Shown here: positions 32,161-41,502 of the stretch, piece by piece
Position numbering within the stretch: the stretch's first letter is position 1
How the letters are laid out: each line of letters starts with the position of its first letter
Assembly: GCA_963719325.1 (NCBI GenBank)
Contig: CAVRBW010000009.1
Span: 1 to 64,000, forward strand
Reading direction: 5' to 3'
DNA: 64,000 bases
Origin: DATBLE01 sp963719325
GTDB taxonomy: Bacteria > Actinomycetota > Thermoleophilia > Gaiellales > Gaiellaceae
Notes under the pieces: generated by a model
The model's input: only the letters and a program-made list of their open reading frames with translations
Databases searched by the model: none
Told to the model about the DNA's origin: nothing
Program-made: the position numbers and the translations under genes

Positions 32161-34304
32161 TCCGCCGGCGCGAGCCAGACGACGCCGAGCGGCGGGAGCG
32201 TCAGCTCGGCCGAGAACGGCTGGTCGTGCCAGGGCCTGGCCTCGGCCGCGATCGAGCCGAGACTGCCGACACCGGAGCCGCCGTAGTACGCCGAGTCCGT
32301 GTTCAGCAGCTCCTGCCAGTCGCCGCTTCCCGGCAACCCGAGCCGATAGCTCTCGCGAGGGACGGGCGAGAAGTTGCACACGCAGACGATCGGCCGCGCC
32401 TCTCCGGAGCCGAGCCGCAGGAAGGCGACGACGTTCGACGACGCGTCGTTGGGCTCCAGCCAGCGGAAGCCGGCCGGCTCGAAGTCCACCTCCCAGAGCG
32501 CCGGCTCGGCTCGGTAGTGACGGTTCAGGTCGCGAACGAGCGCCTGGACGCCCGAGTGCTCGGGTTGCTCGAGCAGATGCCAGTCGAGCGAGCCCTCGGA
32601 CCGCCACTCGCTCTCCTGGGCGAGCTCGCCGCCCATGAAGAGGAGCTTCTTGCCGGGGTGCGCCCACATGAAGGCGTAGAGCGACCGGAGGTTCGCGAGC
32701 CGCTGCCAGAGATCGCCCGGCATCTTCCCGAGCAGCGAGCCCTTGCCGTGCACGACCTCGTCGTGGGAGAGCGGCAGCACGAAGTTCTCGGAGAAGGCGT
32801 AGACGAGGCTGAAGGTGAGCTGGTGATGGTGGTGGCGCCGGTAGATCGGATCGTGCTTGAAGTACTCGAGCGTGTCGTGCATCCAACCCATGTTCCACTT
32901 CAATCCGAAGCCGAGCCCGCCGAGGTAGACCGGACGCGACACCCCCGGCCAGGCGGTCGACTCCTCGGCGATCATCAACACGCCGGGCTCGCGTGCGTGG
33001 GCGACCTCGTTCAGCTGCTTCATGAAGGAGACGGCGTCGAGATCCTCGTTGCCGCCGAACTCGTTCGGCACCCACTCCCCGGGGTTGCGTGAGTAGTCGA
33101 GGTACAGCATCGACGCGACGGCGTCGACGCGCAGCCCGTCGGCGTGGTACTCACGCAGCCAGTAGAGGGCGCTGGCGAGCAGGAAGTTGCGCACCTCGTT
33201 CCGCCCGAAGTTGAACACGAGCGTGCCCCAGTCGGGATGCGATCCGCGCCGGGGGTCCTCGTGCTCGAAGAGGGCGGTGCCGTCGAACCGGGCGAGTGCC
33301 CAGTCGTCACGCGGGAAGTGGGCGGGCACCCAGTCGAGGATCACGCCGACACCCGCCTGGTGGAGCCGATCGACGAGGGCGCGGAAGTCGTCGGGATCGC
33401 CGAAGCGGGCCGTGGGCGCAAAGTAGCCCGTCACCTGGTAGCCCCACGACGGGGCATACGGGTGCTCCATCACCGGCAGGAGCTCCACGTGGGTGAAGCC
33501 CATGTCGGTCGCGTACTCGGCGAGCTCGTCACCGAGTTCTCTGTACCTCAGCGGCCGGTTGCGCTCGAGCGGGTTGCGACGCCAGGAGCCGAGGTGCACC
33601 TCGTAGACGGAGAGCGGGCGTGCGAGCTGATCGGTCGAGCGGCGCCGCTCGAGCCACTCCTCGTCGCCCCATTCGTAGCTCGACTCGTAGATACGCGACG
33701 CGTTTGCGGGAGGAACCTCGGTCCGGAATGCAAACGGATCGGCCTTCACCCGCAGCTTTCCGTCTCGCGTCCTGAGCTCGAACTTGTACTTGGTGTCCGT
33801 GTCCAGCTCGGGGACGAAGAGCTCCCAGATGCCGGAGGCGCCGAGCGAGCGCATCGGATGAAGCCGTCCGTCCCAGCCGTTGAAGTCGCCGACGACGCTC
33901 GCCGAGGCCGCGTTCGGCGCCCAGACCGCGAATGCGACACCCACGACCCCTTCCATTTCTCGCGGATGCGCTCCAAGGGGGCGGTAGAGCTCTTCGTGAC
34001 GTCCCTCGGCGGCGAGGTGCAGATCGAGGTCGCCGACCGTGGGCAGGTACGCGTAGGGATCGCGGAGCACGTAGGTGTCCCCAGCCGGATAACGCACCTC
34101 GAGCCGGTAGTCCAACGGGAGGGAAGCGCCCTCGAGGATCCCCTCGAAGACCCCGTCCCCGTTCGCCGGGGCAAGCTCGACGTCCATCGGGAGAACGCGC
34201 ACCGACTCCGCGTCGGGGCGGTACGCGCGGACGAGGACGCCGCCCTTCGCCGGGTGTGCACCCAGGAACCCGTGGGGGTCGGCGAGCTCGTAGACGTGGG
34301 TCAT
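32157..34304 (-). CDS. glgB: 1,4-alpha-glucan branching enzyme GlgB (715 aa)
   Basis: GH13 enzyme that forms alpha-1,6 branches in the glucan made by GlgE. The N-terminal modules include HGFLGAHP and FAVWAPNAASASVVGDFNGW. Catalytic regions are VILDWVPAHFPRDD, GLRVDAVASMLYLDYSR with the nucleophile, LMIAEESTAWPGVS with the acid, and VLPLSHDEVVHGKGSL. The start is ATG 34304 (MTHVYELADPHGFLGAHP); the frame continues open upstream through the maltokinase gene, but that is a shadow. It is the last gene of glgE-treS-mak-glgB. The stop codon overlaps that of the channel-like gene. Confidence 0.94.
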   Translation of the reverse strand: MTHVYELADPHGFLGAHPAKGGVLVRAYRPDAESVRVLPMDVELAPANGDGVFEGILEGASLPLDYRLEVRYPAGDTYVLRDPYAYLPTVGDLDLHLAAEGRHEELYRPLGAHPREMEGVVGVAFAVWAPNAASASVVGDFNGWDGRLHPMRSLGASGIWELFVPELDTDTKYKFELRTRDGKLRVKADPFAFRTEVPPANASRIYESSYEWGDEEWLERRRSTDQLARPLSVYEVHLGSWRRNPLERNRPLRYRELGDELAEYATDMGFTHVELLPVMEHPYAPSWGYQVTGYFAPTARFGDPDDFRALVDRLHQAGVGVILDWVPAHFPRDDWALARFDGTALFEHEDPRRGSHPDWGTLVFNFGRNEVRNFLLASALYWLREYHADGLRVDAVASMLYLDYSRNPGEWVPNEFGGNEDLDAVSFMKQLNEVAHAREPGVLMIAEESTAWPGVSRPVYLGGLGFGLKWNMGWMHDTLEYFKHDPIYRRHHHHQLTFSLVYAFSENFVLPLSHDEVVHGKGSLLGKMPGDLWQRLANLRSLYAFMWAHPGKKLLFMGGELAQESEWRSEGSLDWHLLEQPEHSGVQALVRDLNRHYRAEPALWEVDFEPAGFRWLEPNDASSNVVAFLRLGSGEARPIVCVCNFSPVPRESYRLGLPGSGDWQELLNTDSAYYGGSGVGSLGSIAAEARPWHDQPFSAELTLPPLGVVWLAPAD

Positions 34305-34351
34305 CCCTGTTCGCTTTCCCGATCGCGCAGCGCCCACGCCTCCCTTCCTGC

Positions 34352-35830
34352 TCACGTCCCGGCCGCCTGCTCGAGCAGGCGGAGAATCCCCGCGACCGGG
34401 ATCGACACCCAGTCGGGCCGTGAGTTCAGCTCGTAGCGCAGCTCGTAGACGGCCTTCTCCAGCTCGAAGACGGACAGCAGCCGATCGAAGGCCTCGCGAC
34501 CCGACGGGACGATCGTCGGGTCGACGCTCTCGAGATACGCCTCCAGGAACTCCGTTCGCGCCCGCTCCTCCCAACCGGGCGGCGTGATCCCGCCGCGGAG
34601 CAGCTCGACCGCCGAGGCCGCGTACGCGAACGACCGGAGCATGCCGGCGACGTCTCGTAGCGGCGAGCGCTTGCGCCGCCGGTCCGGCAGCGAACGGGCA
34701 GGCTCGCCCTCGAAGTCGAGGATCACCCAGTCCCCAGGGGGCGCCGCAGGCGCCCCCGTCTTCGGGCCGGGCGCCGGCGGCTTCGCCCCCGGCGCTTCCA
34801 GCCCAGAGCCGGCCCAGAGCGTCTGGCCGAGGTGGTAGTCGCCGTGGTGGCGGATGATCCGCCCCGAGGTGCCGGCGTGCGTGCGCTCGCGGAGCCGCTC
34901 GCGCACCTCCTCCCCGCGCCCCGCGATCGGCGCGAGCGCGTCCACCTCCGGCGGCAGCCTGACGAAGACCTGATCGATCTCCTCGTCGATGCTCGCGGTG
35001 AGCAGGCCCAGCGCCTCGGGGCTCGGCTCCTCCGGGTTGAAGTTGGGGTCGCCGGACTCGGACGCGAGCACGTTGTGCATGAGCGCAGTCACGTGGCCGA
35101 GCCGGCGGAGGCGGCCGAGGAAGCGCTCCGGCGCCTCGGAGAGCTCGTCGAGTGCGAGCTCCCAGCCGTCGAGCCCGTCCGGCACGAACTCTTGGAGGAT
35201 GCCGAGCGTCGCCTCGAGCGGGCGGCCGACGTAGGCGTACCAGCCTCCGAGGGCGGCGATGTGCGGGAAGCCGCGCTCGGTCAGGAAGCGGAGCATCTCC
35301 AGCTCGGGATTGATGCCCGGCTCGAGCCGCCGGTAGGCCTTCAGGATCAGCTCGTCGTCGAAGACCACCGAGCTGTTCGACTGCTCGGTCCCGACCAGCC
35401 GAGCGCTGCCGAGCTCGCCCCCGAGTGCCGCGAACCCTTCGAGGCGTCCGAACTCCACCGTGCCCTCTCCGGCAGGCAGGGACTTCCCCGCTCGGATCAG
35501 GTGGACGAGCTCGCGCGCAAGCGCAGGATCGGCAAGGCCGTCGTACGCGGTGAACCCGCCTGCGTCGCCGATCGAGACGTCGGCCCATCCCTCTGCCCGA
35601 GGTCGAAGACCGAGCGGCAGCTGGTAGAGCTCGTGCGTTCCCGGCCGGAAGCGGACCGCGAGCAGCGCCAGGACGAGGCCGGGCACCTGGTCGCGCAGGA
35701 CGGCGGTGTCGACGACGTGGGCTCCCACGCGCTCGCGCGCCTTGGAGCCGAACCAGCGCTGGCCGGCCACGTATTCGCCGAGCACCTCCGCGTCGAGCGC
35801 CCAGACGGCCCGCTCAGGGCTGGAGCTCAT
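34352..35830 (-). CDS. mak: Maltokinase (492 aa)
   Basis: ATP-dependent kinase converting maltose to maltose-1-phosphate, the donor for GlgE. The protein begins LGEYVAGQRWFGSKAR, typical of Mak/Pep2. The kinase core has the aminoglycoside-phosphotransferase-like catalytic loop RIIRHHGDYHLGQTLWAG and the metal motif WVILDFEGEPARSL. A proline/alanine/glycine-rich insert (about 20 residues) lies between these two motifs and looks like a local expansion. ATG 35830 is preceded by GGAAGGAGG and lies inside the 3' end of treS (17-base overlap), so the two genes are coupled, as in TreS-Mak fusions elsewhere. Confidence 0.92.
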   Translation of the reverse strand: MSSSPERAVWALDAEVLGEYVAGQRWFGSKARERVGAHVVDTAVLRDQVPGLVLALLAVRFRPGTHELYQLPLGLRPRAEGWADVSIGDAGGFTAYDGLADPALARELVHLIRAGKSLPAGEGTVEFGRLEGFAALGGELGSARLVGTEQSNSSVVFDDELILKAYRRLEPGINPELEMLRFLTERGFPHIAALGGWYAYVGRPLEATLGILQEFVPDGLDGWELALDELSEAPERFLGRLRRLGHVTALMHNVLASESGDPNFNPEEPSPEALGLLTASIDEEIDQVFVRLPPEVDALAPIAGRGEEVRERLRERTHAGTSGRIIRHHGDYHLGQTLWAGSGLEAPGAKPPAPGPKTGAPAAPPGDWVILDFEGEPARSLPDRRRKRSPLRDVAGMLRSFAYAASAVELLRGGITPPGWEERARTEFLEAYLESVDPTIVPSGREAFDRLLSVFELEKAVYELRYELNSRPDWVSIPVAGILRLLEQAAGT

Positions 35831-37487
35831 GGTCCTCCTTCCGCAGCCGGAACCAGAACCACCCGCGCGGCGCAAGCGTGAGCAGGTAGGGAAGCGTGCC
35901 GACTCGCGGGAAGCGCGAGCGGCCGAGCATCTCCTCCGGCACGTAGCCCTCGAACTCCGCCAGGTCGAGCTCCACCGCTTGCGCCGAGCGGGCGAGGTTG
36001 TGCACGCAGAGGACGACGTCCTCCGAATACCGGCGGATGTGCGCGAAGATCCTCGGGTTGTCCGGCCGGAGCGGCTCGTAGGTGCCGAGCCCGAAGACCG
36101 GATGCTCCTTGCGCAGCGCGATGAACCGGTGGAGCCAGCGCAGCACCGATGCGGGCGTACGCAGCTGCGCCTCGACGTTGATCGCCTGGAAGCCGTACAC
36201 CGGATCCATCAGCGGCGGCAGGTAGAGCTGCGCGAAGTCGGCACGCGAGAAGCCGCCGTTCCGGTCGCCCGTCCACTGCATCGGCGTCCGGACCCCGTCC
36301 CGGTCGCCGAGGTAGACGTTGTCGCCCATCCCGATCTCATCCCCGTAGTAGAGGACCGGTGCACCTGGCAGCGAGAAGAGAATGGCGTGCATCAGCTCGA
36401 TCTCGTCCCGGCCGCCGTCGAGCAGCGGGGCGAGGCGCCGCCGGATGCCGAGGTTCAGCTTCATCCGCGGGTCCCGCGCGTACTCCTCGTACATGTAGTC
36501 CCGCTCCTCGTCGGTGACCATCTCGAGGGTCAGCTCGTCGTGGTTGCGCAGGAACAGGCCCCACTGGCAGTTGTCCGGGATGGCCGGCGTGCGGTCGAGG
36601 ATCTCGAGCATCGGCTTCGCCTCTTCGCGGCGGAGCGACATGAACATGCGCGGCATCACCGGGAAGTGGAACGCCATGTGGCACTCGTCGCCCTGGCCGA
36701 AGTAGTGGACGACGTCCTCGGGCCACTGGTTGGCCTCCGCGAGCAGGACGCGGTCGGGGTAGCGGGCGTCGATCTCCTCGCGCACGCGTCTGAGATAGGC
36801 ATGGGTCTCGTTCAGGTTCTCGCAATTCGTGCCTTCGCGCTCGTACAGGTACGGGACGGCGTCGAGACGGAAGCCGTCGAGGCCGAGGTCGAGCCAGAAG
36901 CGCAAGACGTTCAGCATCGCCTCCTGCACCTCGGGGTTGTCGTAGTTCAGGTCCGGCTGGTGCGAGAAGAAGCGGTGCCAGAAGTACGCCCCTCCGACCG
37001 GGTCCCAGGTCCAGTTGGAGGGCTCGGTGTCGATGAAGATGACCCGCGCGTCCTGGTAGCGCTCGTCGGAGTCCGACCAGACGTACCAGTCGCGCTTCGG
37101 CGAGTCGGGGCTCGAGCGCGACTCCTGGAACCACGGGTGGTCGCTCGAGGTGTGGTTCATGACGAGGTCGGCGATCACCCTCATGCCGCGCTGGTGCGCC
37201 GCCTCGACGAAGGTCTTGAAGTCCTCGACGGTGCCGTAGTCCGGGTGGATCCCGAAGAAGTCCGCGATGTCGTACCCGCCGTCGCGGAGCGGGCTCGGGT
37301 ACATCGGGAGCAGCCAGATGCAGTCGATCCCCAGCCACTGCAGGTAGTCGAGCTTGTCGTTCAGGCCCCTGAAATCGCCGGAGCCGTCGTCGTTGCCGTC
37401 GAAGAACCCGCGGATGTGGATCTCGTAGAAGACCGCGTGCTTGAACCACAGCGGATCCTGCTCGAACCAGTGCCCGGGCTCGCTCAT
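35814..37487 (-). CDS. treS: Trehalose synthase TreS (557 aa)
   Basis: GH13 isomerase that interconverts trehalose and maltose. Diagnostic segments: WFKHAVFYEIHIRGFFDGND, DLVMNHTSSDHPWFQESR, the nucleophile in LDGFRLDAVPYLYEREGTNC, the acid in LLAEANQWPEDVV, and WGLFLRNHDELTLEMVTDEE. Length is normal for TreS without a fused maltokinase. It starts at ATG 37487 without a clear Shine-Dalgarno sequence. It lies between glgE and mak in the same direction, giving the complete trehalose to maltose-1-phosphate to alpha-glucan route. A repeat-containing spacer separates it from glgE. Confidence 0.95.
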   Translation of the reverse strand: MSEPGHWFEQDPLWFKHAVFYEIHIRGFFDGNDDGSGDFRGLNDKLDYLQWLGIDCIWLLPMYPSPLRDGGYDIADFFGIHPDYGTVEDFKTFVEAAHQRGMRVIADLVMNHTSSDHPWFQESRSSPDSPKRDWYVWSDSDERYQDARVIFIDTEPSNWTWDPVGGAYFWHRFFSHQPDLNYDNPEVQEAMLNVLRFWLDLGLDGFRLDAVPYLYEREGTNCENLNETHAYLRRVREEIDARYPDRVLLAEANQWPEDVVHYFGQGDECHMAFHFPVMPRMFMSLRREEAKPMLEILDRTPAIPDNCQWGLFLRNHDELTLEMVTDEERDYMYEEYARDPRMKLNLGIRRRLAPLLDGGRDEIELMHAILFSLPGAPVLYYGDEIGMGDNVYLGDRDGVRTPMQWTGDRNGGFSRADFAQLYLPPLMDPVYGFQAINVEAQLRTPASVLRWLHRFIALRKEHPVFGLGTYEPLRPDNPRIFAHIRRYSEDVVLCVHNLARSAQAVELDLAEFEGYVPEEMLGRSRFPRVGTLPYLLTLAPRGWFWFRLRKEDHELQP

Positions 37488-37503
37488 GACCCGAATGGCC
37501 GCC

Positions 37504-37623
37504 TGTGGACGAGGTGTTCCAGGGACTGTCCCTCCGACGCCGTCGAAATGGCCCGCAAACAGTCCACGCCGGCGGCGTCCCCAGGCGGCGCTTGTGGACG
37601 AACGTCCTGAGGGACTGTCCCTC
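37504..37623. repeat. Two imperfect 31-nt direct repeats between treS and glgE
   Basis: Units at 37504-37534 and 37593-37623 both start TGTGGACGA and end GGGACTGTCCCTC, with a variable middle. The end GAGGGACTGTCCCTC is itself a palindrome in the second unit. Between them lies CAGTCC in GCAAACAGTCCACGCC. They fill most of the 157-base glgE-treS gap. Regulatory site, dispersed repeat or recombination remnant; not a CRISPR array. Confidence 0.65.
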
Positions 37624-37644
37624 GGTCACGGCCGAAGCGGCTCG

Positions 37645-39462
37645 TCACTTCGTCTCCACGCGCAGGAGGTGGGCTTGCCCCGGGCCGAGGCGGACGTAGT
37701 TGCGGCCGATTCGCCAGTGGAAGCTCTCGCCGGCGAGCAGATCGGAGACGACGTATGCGGGCGGCAGGCCCAACGACACCGGCACCACCACGACGCCCTC
37801 CTGCTCGGCCCTCGGGTCGAGGTTGACGCACACGAGCACTACGTTTCCCTCGGCGCGCCGTACGTAAGCGATCAGCTGGTCGTTCTCCGTCTCGAGGAAG
37901 TCCAGGCCCTCGAGCCACTGGAGCGCGACGTTCGCCCGGCGAGCCTCGTTCAGCGTCCGAACGAGCGGCAGGAGCGGCCCGTCGAGCTTCCGGCTCTTCA
38001 ACTCGTACTTCTCCGAGTCCAGGTACTCCTCGCTCCCTTCGCGCACCGGAACGTTCTCGCAGTGCTCGAACCCGGAGTAGATCCCGAAGCTCGGCGAGAG
38101 CGTCGCCGCGAGCACGAGCCGAGCCTCGAATGCCGGCCGGCGTCCGCGCTGGAGGTACTCGTGAAGGATGTCCGGCGTGTTCGCAAAGAAGTTCGGCCGG
38201 TAGAACTGCGGCATCGTCGAGCGGGTCAGCTGGGTGAGGTACTCGACGAGCTCGGCCTTCGTGTTCTTCCAGGTGAAGTACGTGTAGGACTGATTGAACC
38301 CGGCCTTGGCCAGGGCGGCCATCATCGCCGGTCGCGTGAAGGCCTCGGCCAGGAAGACGACGTCCGGATCCGCGCCGCGCACCTCTCCGATCAGCCACTC
38401 CCAGAACGGCAGGGGTTTCGTGTGCGGGTTGTCGACACGGAACACCTTCACGCCCTGCTCGAGCCAGTAGAGGACGACGTCGCGGAGCGCAGCCCAGAGC
38501 CCCGGCCAGTCCTCGCTCGCGAAGTTGACGTTGTAGATGTCCTGGTAGCGCTTCGGCGGGTTCTCCGCGTACTTCAGCGTCCCGTCGGGCCGCCGGTGGA
38601 ACCACTCGGGGTGTTCTGCCAGCCACGGGTGGTCTGGCGAGCACTGAATCGCGAAGTCGAGCGCGATCTCGAGCCCGAGCTCCCGTGCCCGGGCAACGAG
38701 ACGCCGGAAGTCCTCGATCGTTCCGAGCCCTGCGTCGATCGCCGTATGCCCACCCTCGGCGCTGCCGATCGCCCACGGACTTCCGGGATCGCCGGGCGCG
38801 GCGGTGAGCGCGTTGTTCTTGCCCTTCCGGCTCGTGCCACCGATGGGGTGAACGGGCGGGAAGTAGACGACGTCGAATCCCAGCTCGGCGAGCTCGGGCA
38901 GCGCCTGCTCGACCCCGGCGAAACCGCCCCACGATCGCGGGAAGAGCTCGTACCACGACCCGAAGCGCGCCCGCTCACGGTCGACGTCGATTGCGAACGG
39001 ACGAGGGAGCTCCGTGAGCTCGGCCTGGTCCCGCTCGGTCCCCGCCAGCCCGGCCTCGACGTCGAGCTCGGGAACACCCAGCAAGACGGCACCCTCCTGC
39101 AGCTCGCTGGCGAGGTCGGCCTGGCCCGCCTCGACCTTGCGGCGGAGCTCGTCTCGCCACGAGGCGAAGCGGTCGACCCACGCCCGAACCGTGAACTCCC
39201 AGCGCCCGCACGCGTCGACGGTGAAGGAGGCGCTCCAGCGATCCGCCCCGACGTCCTCCAGCGCCGTCTCTCGCCACTGCCTGGCGCCGGGCGGCCGGTA
39301 GCGCACCGCCGCCCCGAGCACGTCGTGCCCGTCGCGGAAGATCGTCGCCCGGATCTCGACCGTCTCTCCGACCGAGCGCTTGACCGGATACCGGCCGCAG
39401 TCCAGCTGCGGCCAGACGTCCTCGATCTGGATGCGTCGCTGTGTCGTTCGGGGTACTGGCAT
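37645..39462 (-). CDS. glgE: Alpha-1,4-glucan:maltose-1-phosphate maltosyltransferase GlgE (605 aa)
   Basis: GH13_3 enzyme that extends alpha-1,4-glucan with maltose units from maltose-1-phosphate. The N-terminal beta domain is followed by RFGSWYELFPRSWGGFAGVE, VYFPPVHPIGGTSRKGKNN, DFAIQCSPDHPWL, the nucleophile in KVFRVDNPHTKPLPFWEWL, and the acid in VFLAEAFTRPAMM. The HPIG...RKGKNN segment is characteristic of GlgE. ATG 39462 is chosen because conserved family sequence (RIQIEDVWPQLDCGRYPVK) follows shortly; upstream codons would overlap malQ. First gene of a minus-strand series, divergent from malQ with 42 bases between. Confidence 0.95.
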   Translation of the reverse strand: MPVPRTTQRRIQIEDVWPQLDCGRYPVKRSVGETVEIRATIFRDGHDVLGAAVRYRPPGARQWRETALEDVGADRWSASFTVDACGRWEFTVRAWVDRFASWRDELRRKVEAGQADLASELQEGAVLLGVPELDVEAGLAGTERDQAELTELPRPFAIDVDRERARFGSWYELFPRSWGGFAGVEQALPELAELGFDVVYFPPVHPIGGTSRKGKNNALTAAPGDPGSPWAIGSAEGGHTAIDAGLGTIEDFRRLVARARELGLEIALDFAIQCSPDHPWLAEHPEWFHRRPDGTLKYAENPPKRYQDIYNVNFASEDWPGLWAALRDVVLYWLEQGVKVFRVDNPHTKPLPFWEWLIGEVRGADPDVVFLAEAFTRPAMMAALAKAGFNQSYTYFTWKNTKAELVEYLTQLTRSTMPQFYRPNFFANTPDILHEYLQRGRRPAFEARLVLAATLSPSFGIYSGFEHCENVPVREGSEEYLDSEKYELKSRKLDGPLLPLVRTLNEARRANVALQWLEGLDFLETENDQLIAYVRRAEGNVVLVCVNLDPRAEQEGVVVVPVSLGLPPAYVVSDLLAGESFHWRIGRNYVRLGPGQAHLLRVETK

Positions 39463-39504
39463 CGCGTACGGTGAGCTTTCAGCGAAAGGCTGGTGTGAAA
39501 CCGT

Positions 39505-40710
39505 ATGCAGATTCCACGATCGAGCGGCGTGCTGCTGCACGTGTCCTCGCTCCCGGGGGGAAAACTCGGGCGCGAGGCGTTCCGCTTCGTCGACTGGCTG
39601 GCCGAGGCGGGCCAGTCCTGGTGGGGGCTGCTACCCCTTGCACCGCCCGACTGGGCCGGGTCGCCCTACGCTTCGTCGTCCGCGTTTGCTGCGTATCGCG
39701 GCTACCTCGAACGCCCGAACGCGCCGGTCACGACCGACGAGATCGAGGCCTTCGTCGCCCGGCAGCGGTACTGGATCGCGGACTGGGCCGCCTTCACCGG
39801 GCCGGGCGCGATCGCCGACCAGGTTCGATTCGACCGCGAGTGGACCGCGATCCGCGGCTACGCGGCCGACCGCGGCGTCCGTCTGTTCGGCGACATCCCG
39901 ATCTACGTCGCGCGGGACGGCGCGGACGCACACGCTCATCCCGAGATCTTCCAGCGCGGACTGGTCGCGGGTGCGCCTCCGGACGGACTCAGCGCCGTCG
40001 GGCAGCTCTGGGGCAATCCCGTCTACGACTGGAGCGCGCTGCGCGCAGAGGGCTACCGGTGGTGGATCGAGCGCCTGCGCCGGACCTTCGAGCTCGTCGA
40101 CGTCGCGCGGATCGACCACTTTCGCGGATTCGTTTCCTACTGGGCCGTGCCGACCCGCCTGAAGATCGCCAAGAACGGCCACTGGCGCCGCGGCCCGGGC
40201 GCGGACCTGTTCGAGGCGGCCGAGCGCGAGCTCGGGCCGCTCCCGATTGTCGCCGAGAACCTGGGGGTGATCACGAAGCGGGTCGAGGAGCTCCGCGAGC
40301 AGCTCGGCATCTACGGGATGCTGGTGATGCAGTTCGCCTACGGTGGGCCGCCGACCAACCCGCACCGGCTCGAGAACCACGCTCGACACAGGGTCGTCTA
40401 CTCCGGCACCCACGACTGCGACACGGCCCTCGGCTGGTGGGGCGCGCTCACGCCGCGGCGGCGGAGAGCCACCGGCCTGGCCGGCGCCGAGCCGCACTGG
40501 GAGCTGATCGACGCCACGTTCTCCTCGCGGGCGGACCTGGCGATCGTCCAGGCCCAGGACGTGCTCGGCCTAGGCAGCGACGCGCGGATGAACAGGCCCG
40601 GAACGAGTGAGGGCAACTGGCTCTGGCAGCTGCGTCCGGGGCAGCTGACCAAGCGGCTCGCAGCCCGGCTCCGAGCCGCGACGGAAGCCGCGGGGCGGCT
40701 CACCACCTAA
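39505..40710 (+). CDS. malQ: 4-alpha-glucanotransferase MalQ (401 aa)
   Basis: GH77 amylomaltase that transfers glucan segments between malto-oligosaccharides. The N-terminus RSSGVLLHVSSLPGG is diagnostic. Catalytic regions are ARIDHFRGFVSYW (nucleophile), LPIVAENLGVIT (acid) and YSGTHDCDTALGWWG, where the more usual second aspartate context DND reads DCD. It is shorter than many MalQ proteins (about 500) because loop regions are reduced; the ends look complete. The ATG is 42 bases from the divergent glgE start, so a shared control region is likely. Confidence 0.9.
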   Translation: MQIPRSSGVLLHVSSLPGGKLGREAFRFVDWLAEAGQSWWGLLPLAPPDWAGSPYASSSAFAAYRGYLERPNAPVTTDEIEAFVARQRYWIADWAAFTGPGAIADQVRFDREWTAIRGYAADRGVRLFGDIPIYVARDGADAHAHPEIFQRGLVAGAPPDGLSAVGQLWGNPVYDWSALRAEGYRWWIERLRRTFELVDVARIDHFRGFVSYWAVPTRLKIAKNGHWRRGPGADLFEAAERELGPLPIVAENLGVITKRVEELREQLGIYGMLVMQFAYGGPPTNPHRLENHARHRVVYSGTHDCDTALGWWGALTPRRRRATGLAGAEPHWELIDATFSSRADLAIVQAQDVLGLGSDARMNRPGTSEGNWLWQLRPGQLTKRLAARLRAATEAAGRLTT

Positions 40711-40770
40711 CCACCGAACCGTCACCGCACCGAGGCGAGGAGCAGCCCTACCGTGCGGGAAGAGGATGAC

Positions 40771-41502
40771 GTGAGAACGAGACGGACGCCCTTGCTCTGC
40801 GAGCTCCATGCTCACTCGACCTGGAGCGACGGCGTCTTGACCTTGCAGGAGCTCGTGGATCTCTACGGGCGCAGCGGCTTCGACGTTCTCTGCGTCACCG
40901 ACCACGTCGTCCGCAGCGACGAGCCGTGGCACCGCCCCGACTGGCAGCTGGGCAGCGCGGCCGGCTTCGACGACTACCTGATCGCCGTCGAGCGGGAGGC
41001 GCGGCGCGCCCGAGTCGCATACGGCCTCGTCTTGGTGCCGGGACTCGAGCTCACGTACGACCACGAGGATCCGCTGCGCGCCGCGCATACCGTTGCGATC
41101 GGCCTGCGCAGCTTCGTGGGGGTGGATGCCGGCCTTGAGCAGGCGCTCGCCGATGCCCGTGCCGCCGGCGCAGCCCTGATTGCCGCCCACCCCTACGCCC
41201 CCTCGGCGGCCGACGGCGCGCCCCGAGAGACCGCCCGCTGGGCCGCCGAGGGGAACGCGCTCTCCCACCTGGTCGACCGCTACGAGCTCGTCAACCGGCG
41301 AGAATTCTTCCCGTGGGTCGCCGAGGCGGGGCTGCCCGGAGTCGCCGTCGGCGACTTTCACCGCCCCGAGCACCTCTCCACCTGGAAGACGCTGCTCCCG
41401 TGCGCCGCCACCGAGACCGCCGTGATGGGCTATCTGCGATCGGGCCTGTCCGCCTACCTCGTCGACCTTGCGGAGCCTGCTCGGATCCAAGCGGCCGCCT
41501 GA
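40771..41502 (+). CDS. PHP-domain phosphoesterase (243 aa)
   Basis: Metal-dependent phosphoesterase of the PHP family. Metal-binding motifs are CELHAHSTWSDG near the start, VLCVTDHVVR, VPGLELTYDHEDP and the late GVAVGDFHRPEHLSTWKTLL. Characterised stand-alone members act on histidinol phosphate, 3'-5' nucleotides or small RNAs; the substrate here is unknown. GTG 40771 is preferred because GAAGAGG precedes it with five bases' spacing; a GTG at 40753 has worse spacing. Its 3' end overlaps the next gene by 35 bases if the TTG of that gene is used. Confidence 0.82.
   Translation: MRTRRTPLLCELHAHSTWSDGVLTLQELVDLYGRSGFDVLCVTDHVVRSDEPWHRPDWQLGSAAGFDDYLIAVEREARRARVAYGLVLVPGLELTYDHEDPLRAAHTVAIGLRSFVGVDAGLEQALADARAAGAALIAAHPYAPSAADGAPRETARWAAEGNALSHLVDRYELVNRREFFPWVAEAGLPGVAVGDFHRPEHLSTWKTLLPCAATETAVMGYLRSGLSAYLVDLAEPARIQAAA

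Noticed and set aside
32157..35588. GlgB as an 1143-codon fusion
   Set aside because: The extra N-terminal part runs through the maltokinase gene in another frame; conserved GlgB sequence starts at ATG 34304.
37504..37623. CRISPR array
   Set aside because: Only two imperfect units, no regular spacers and no cas genes.
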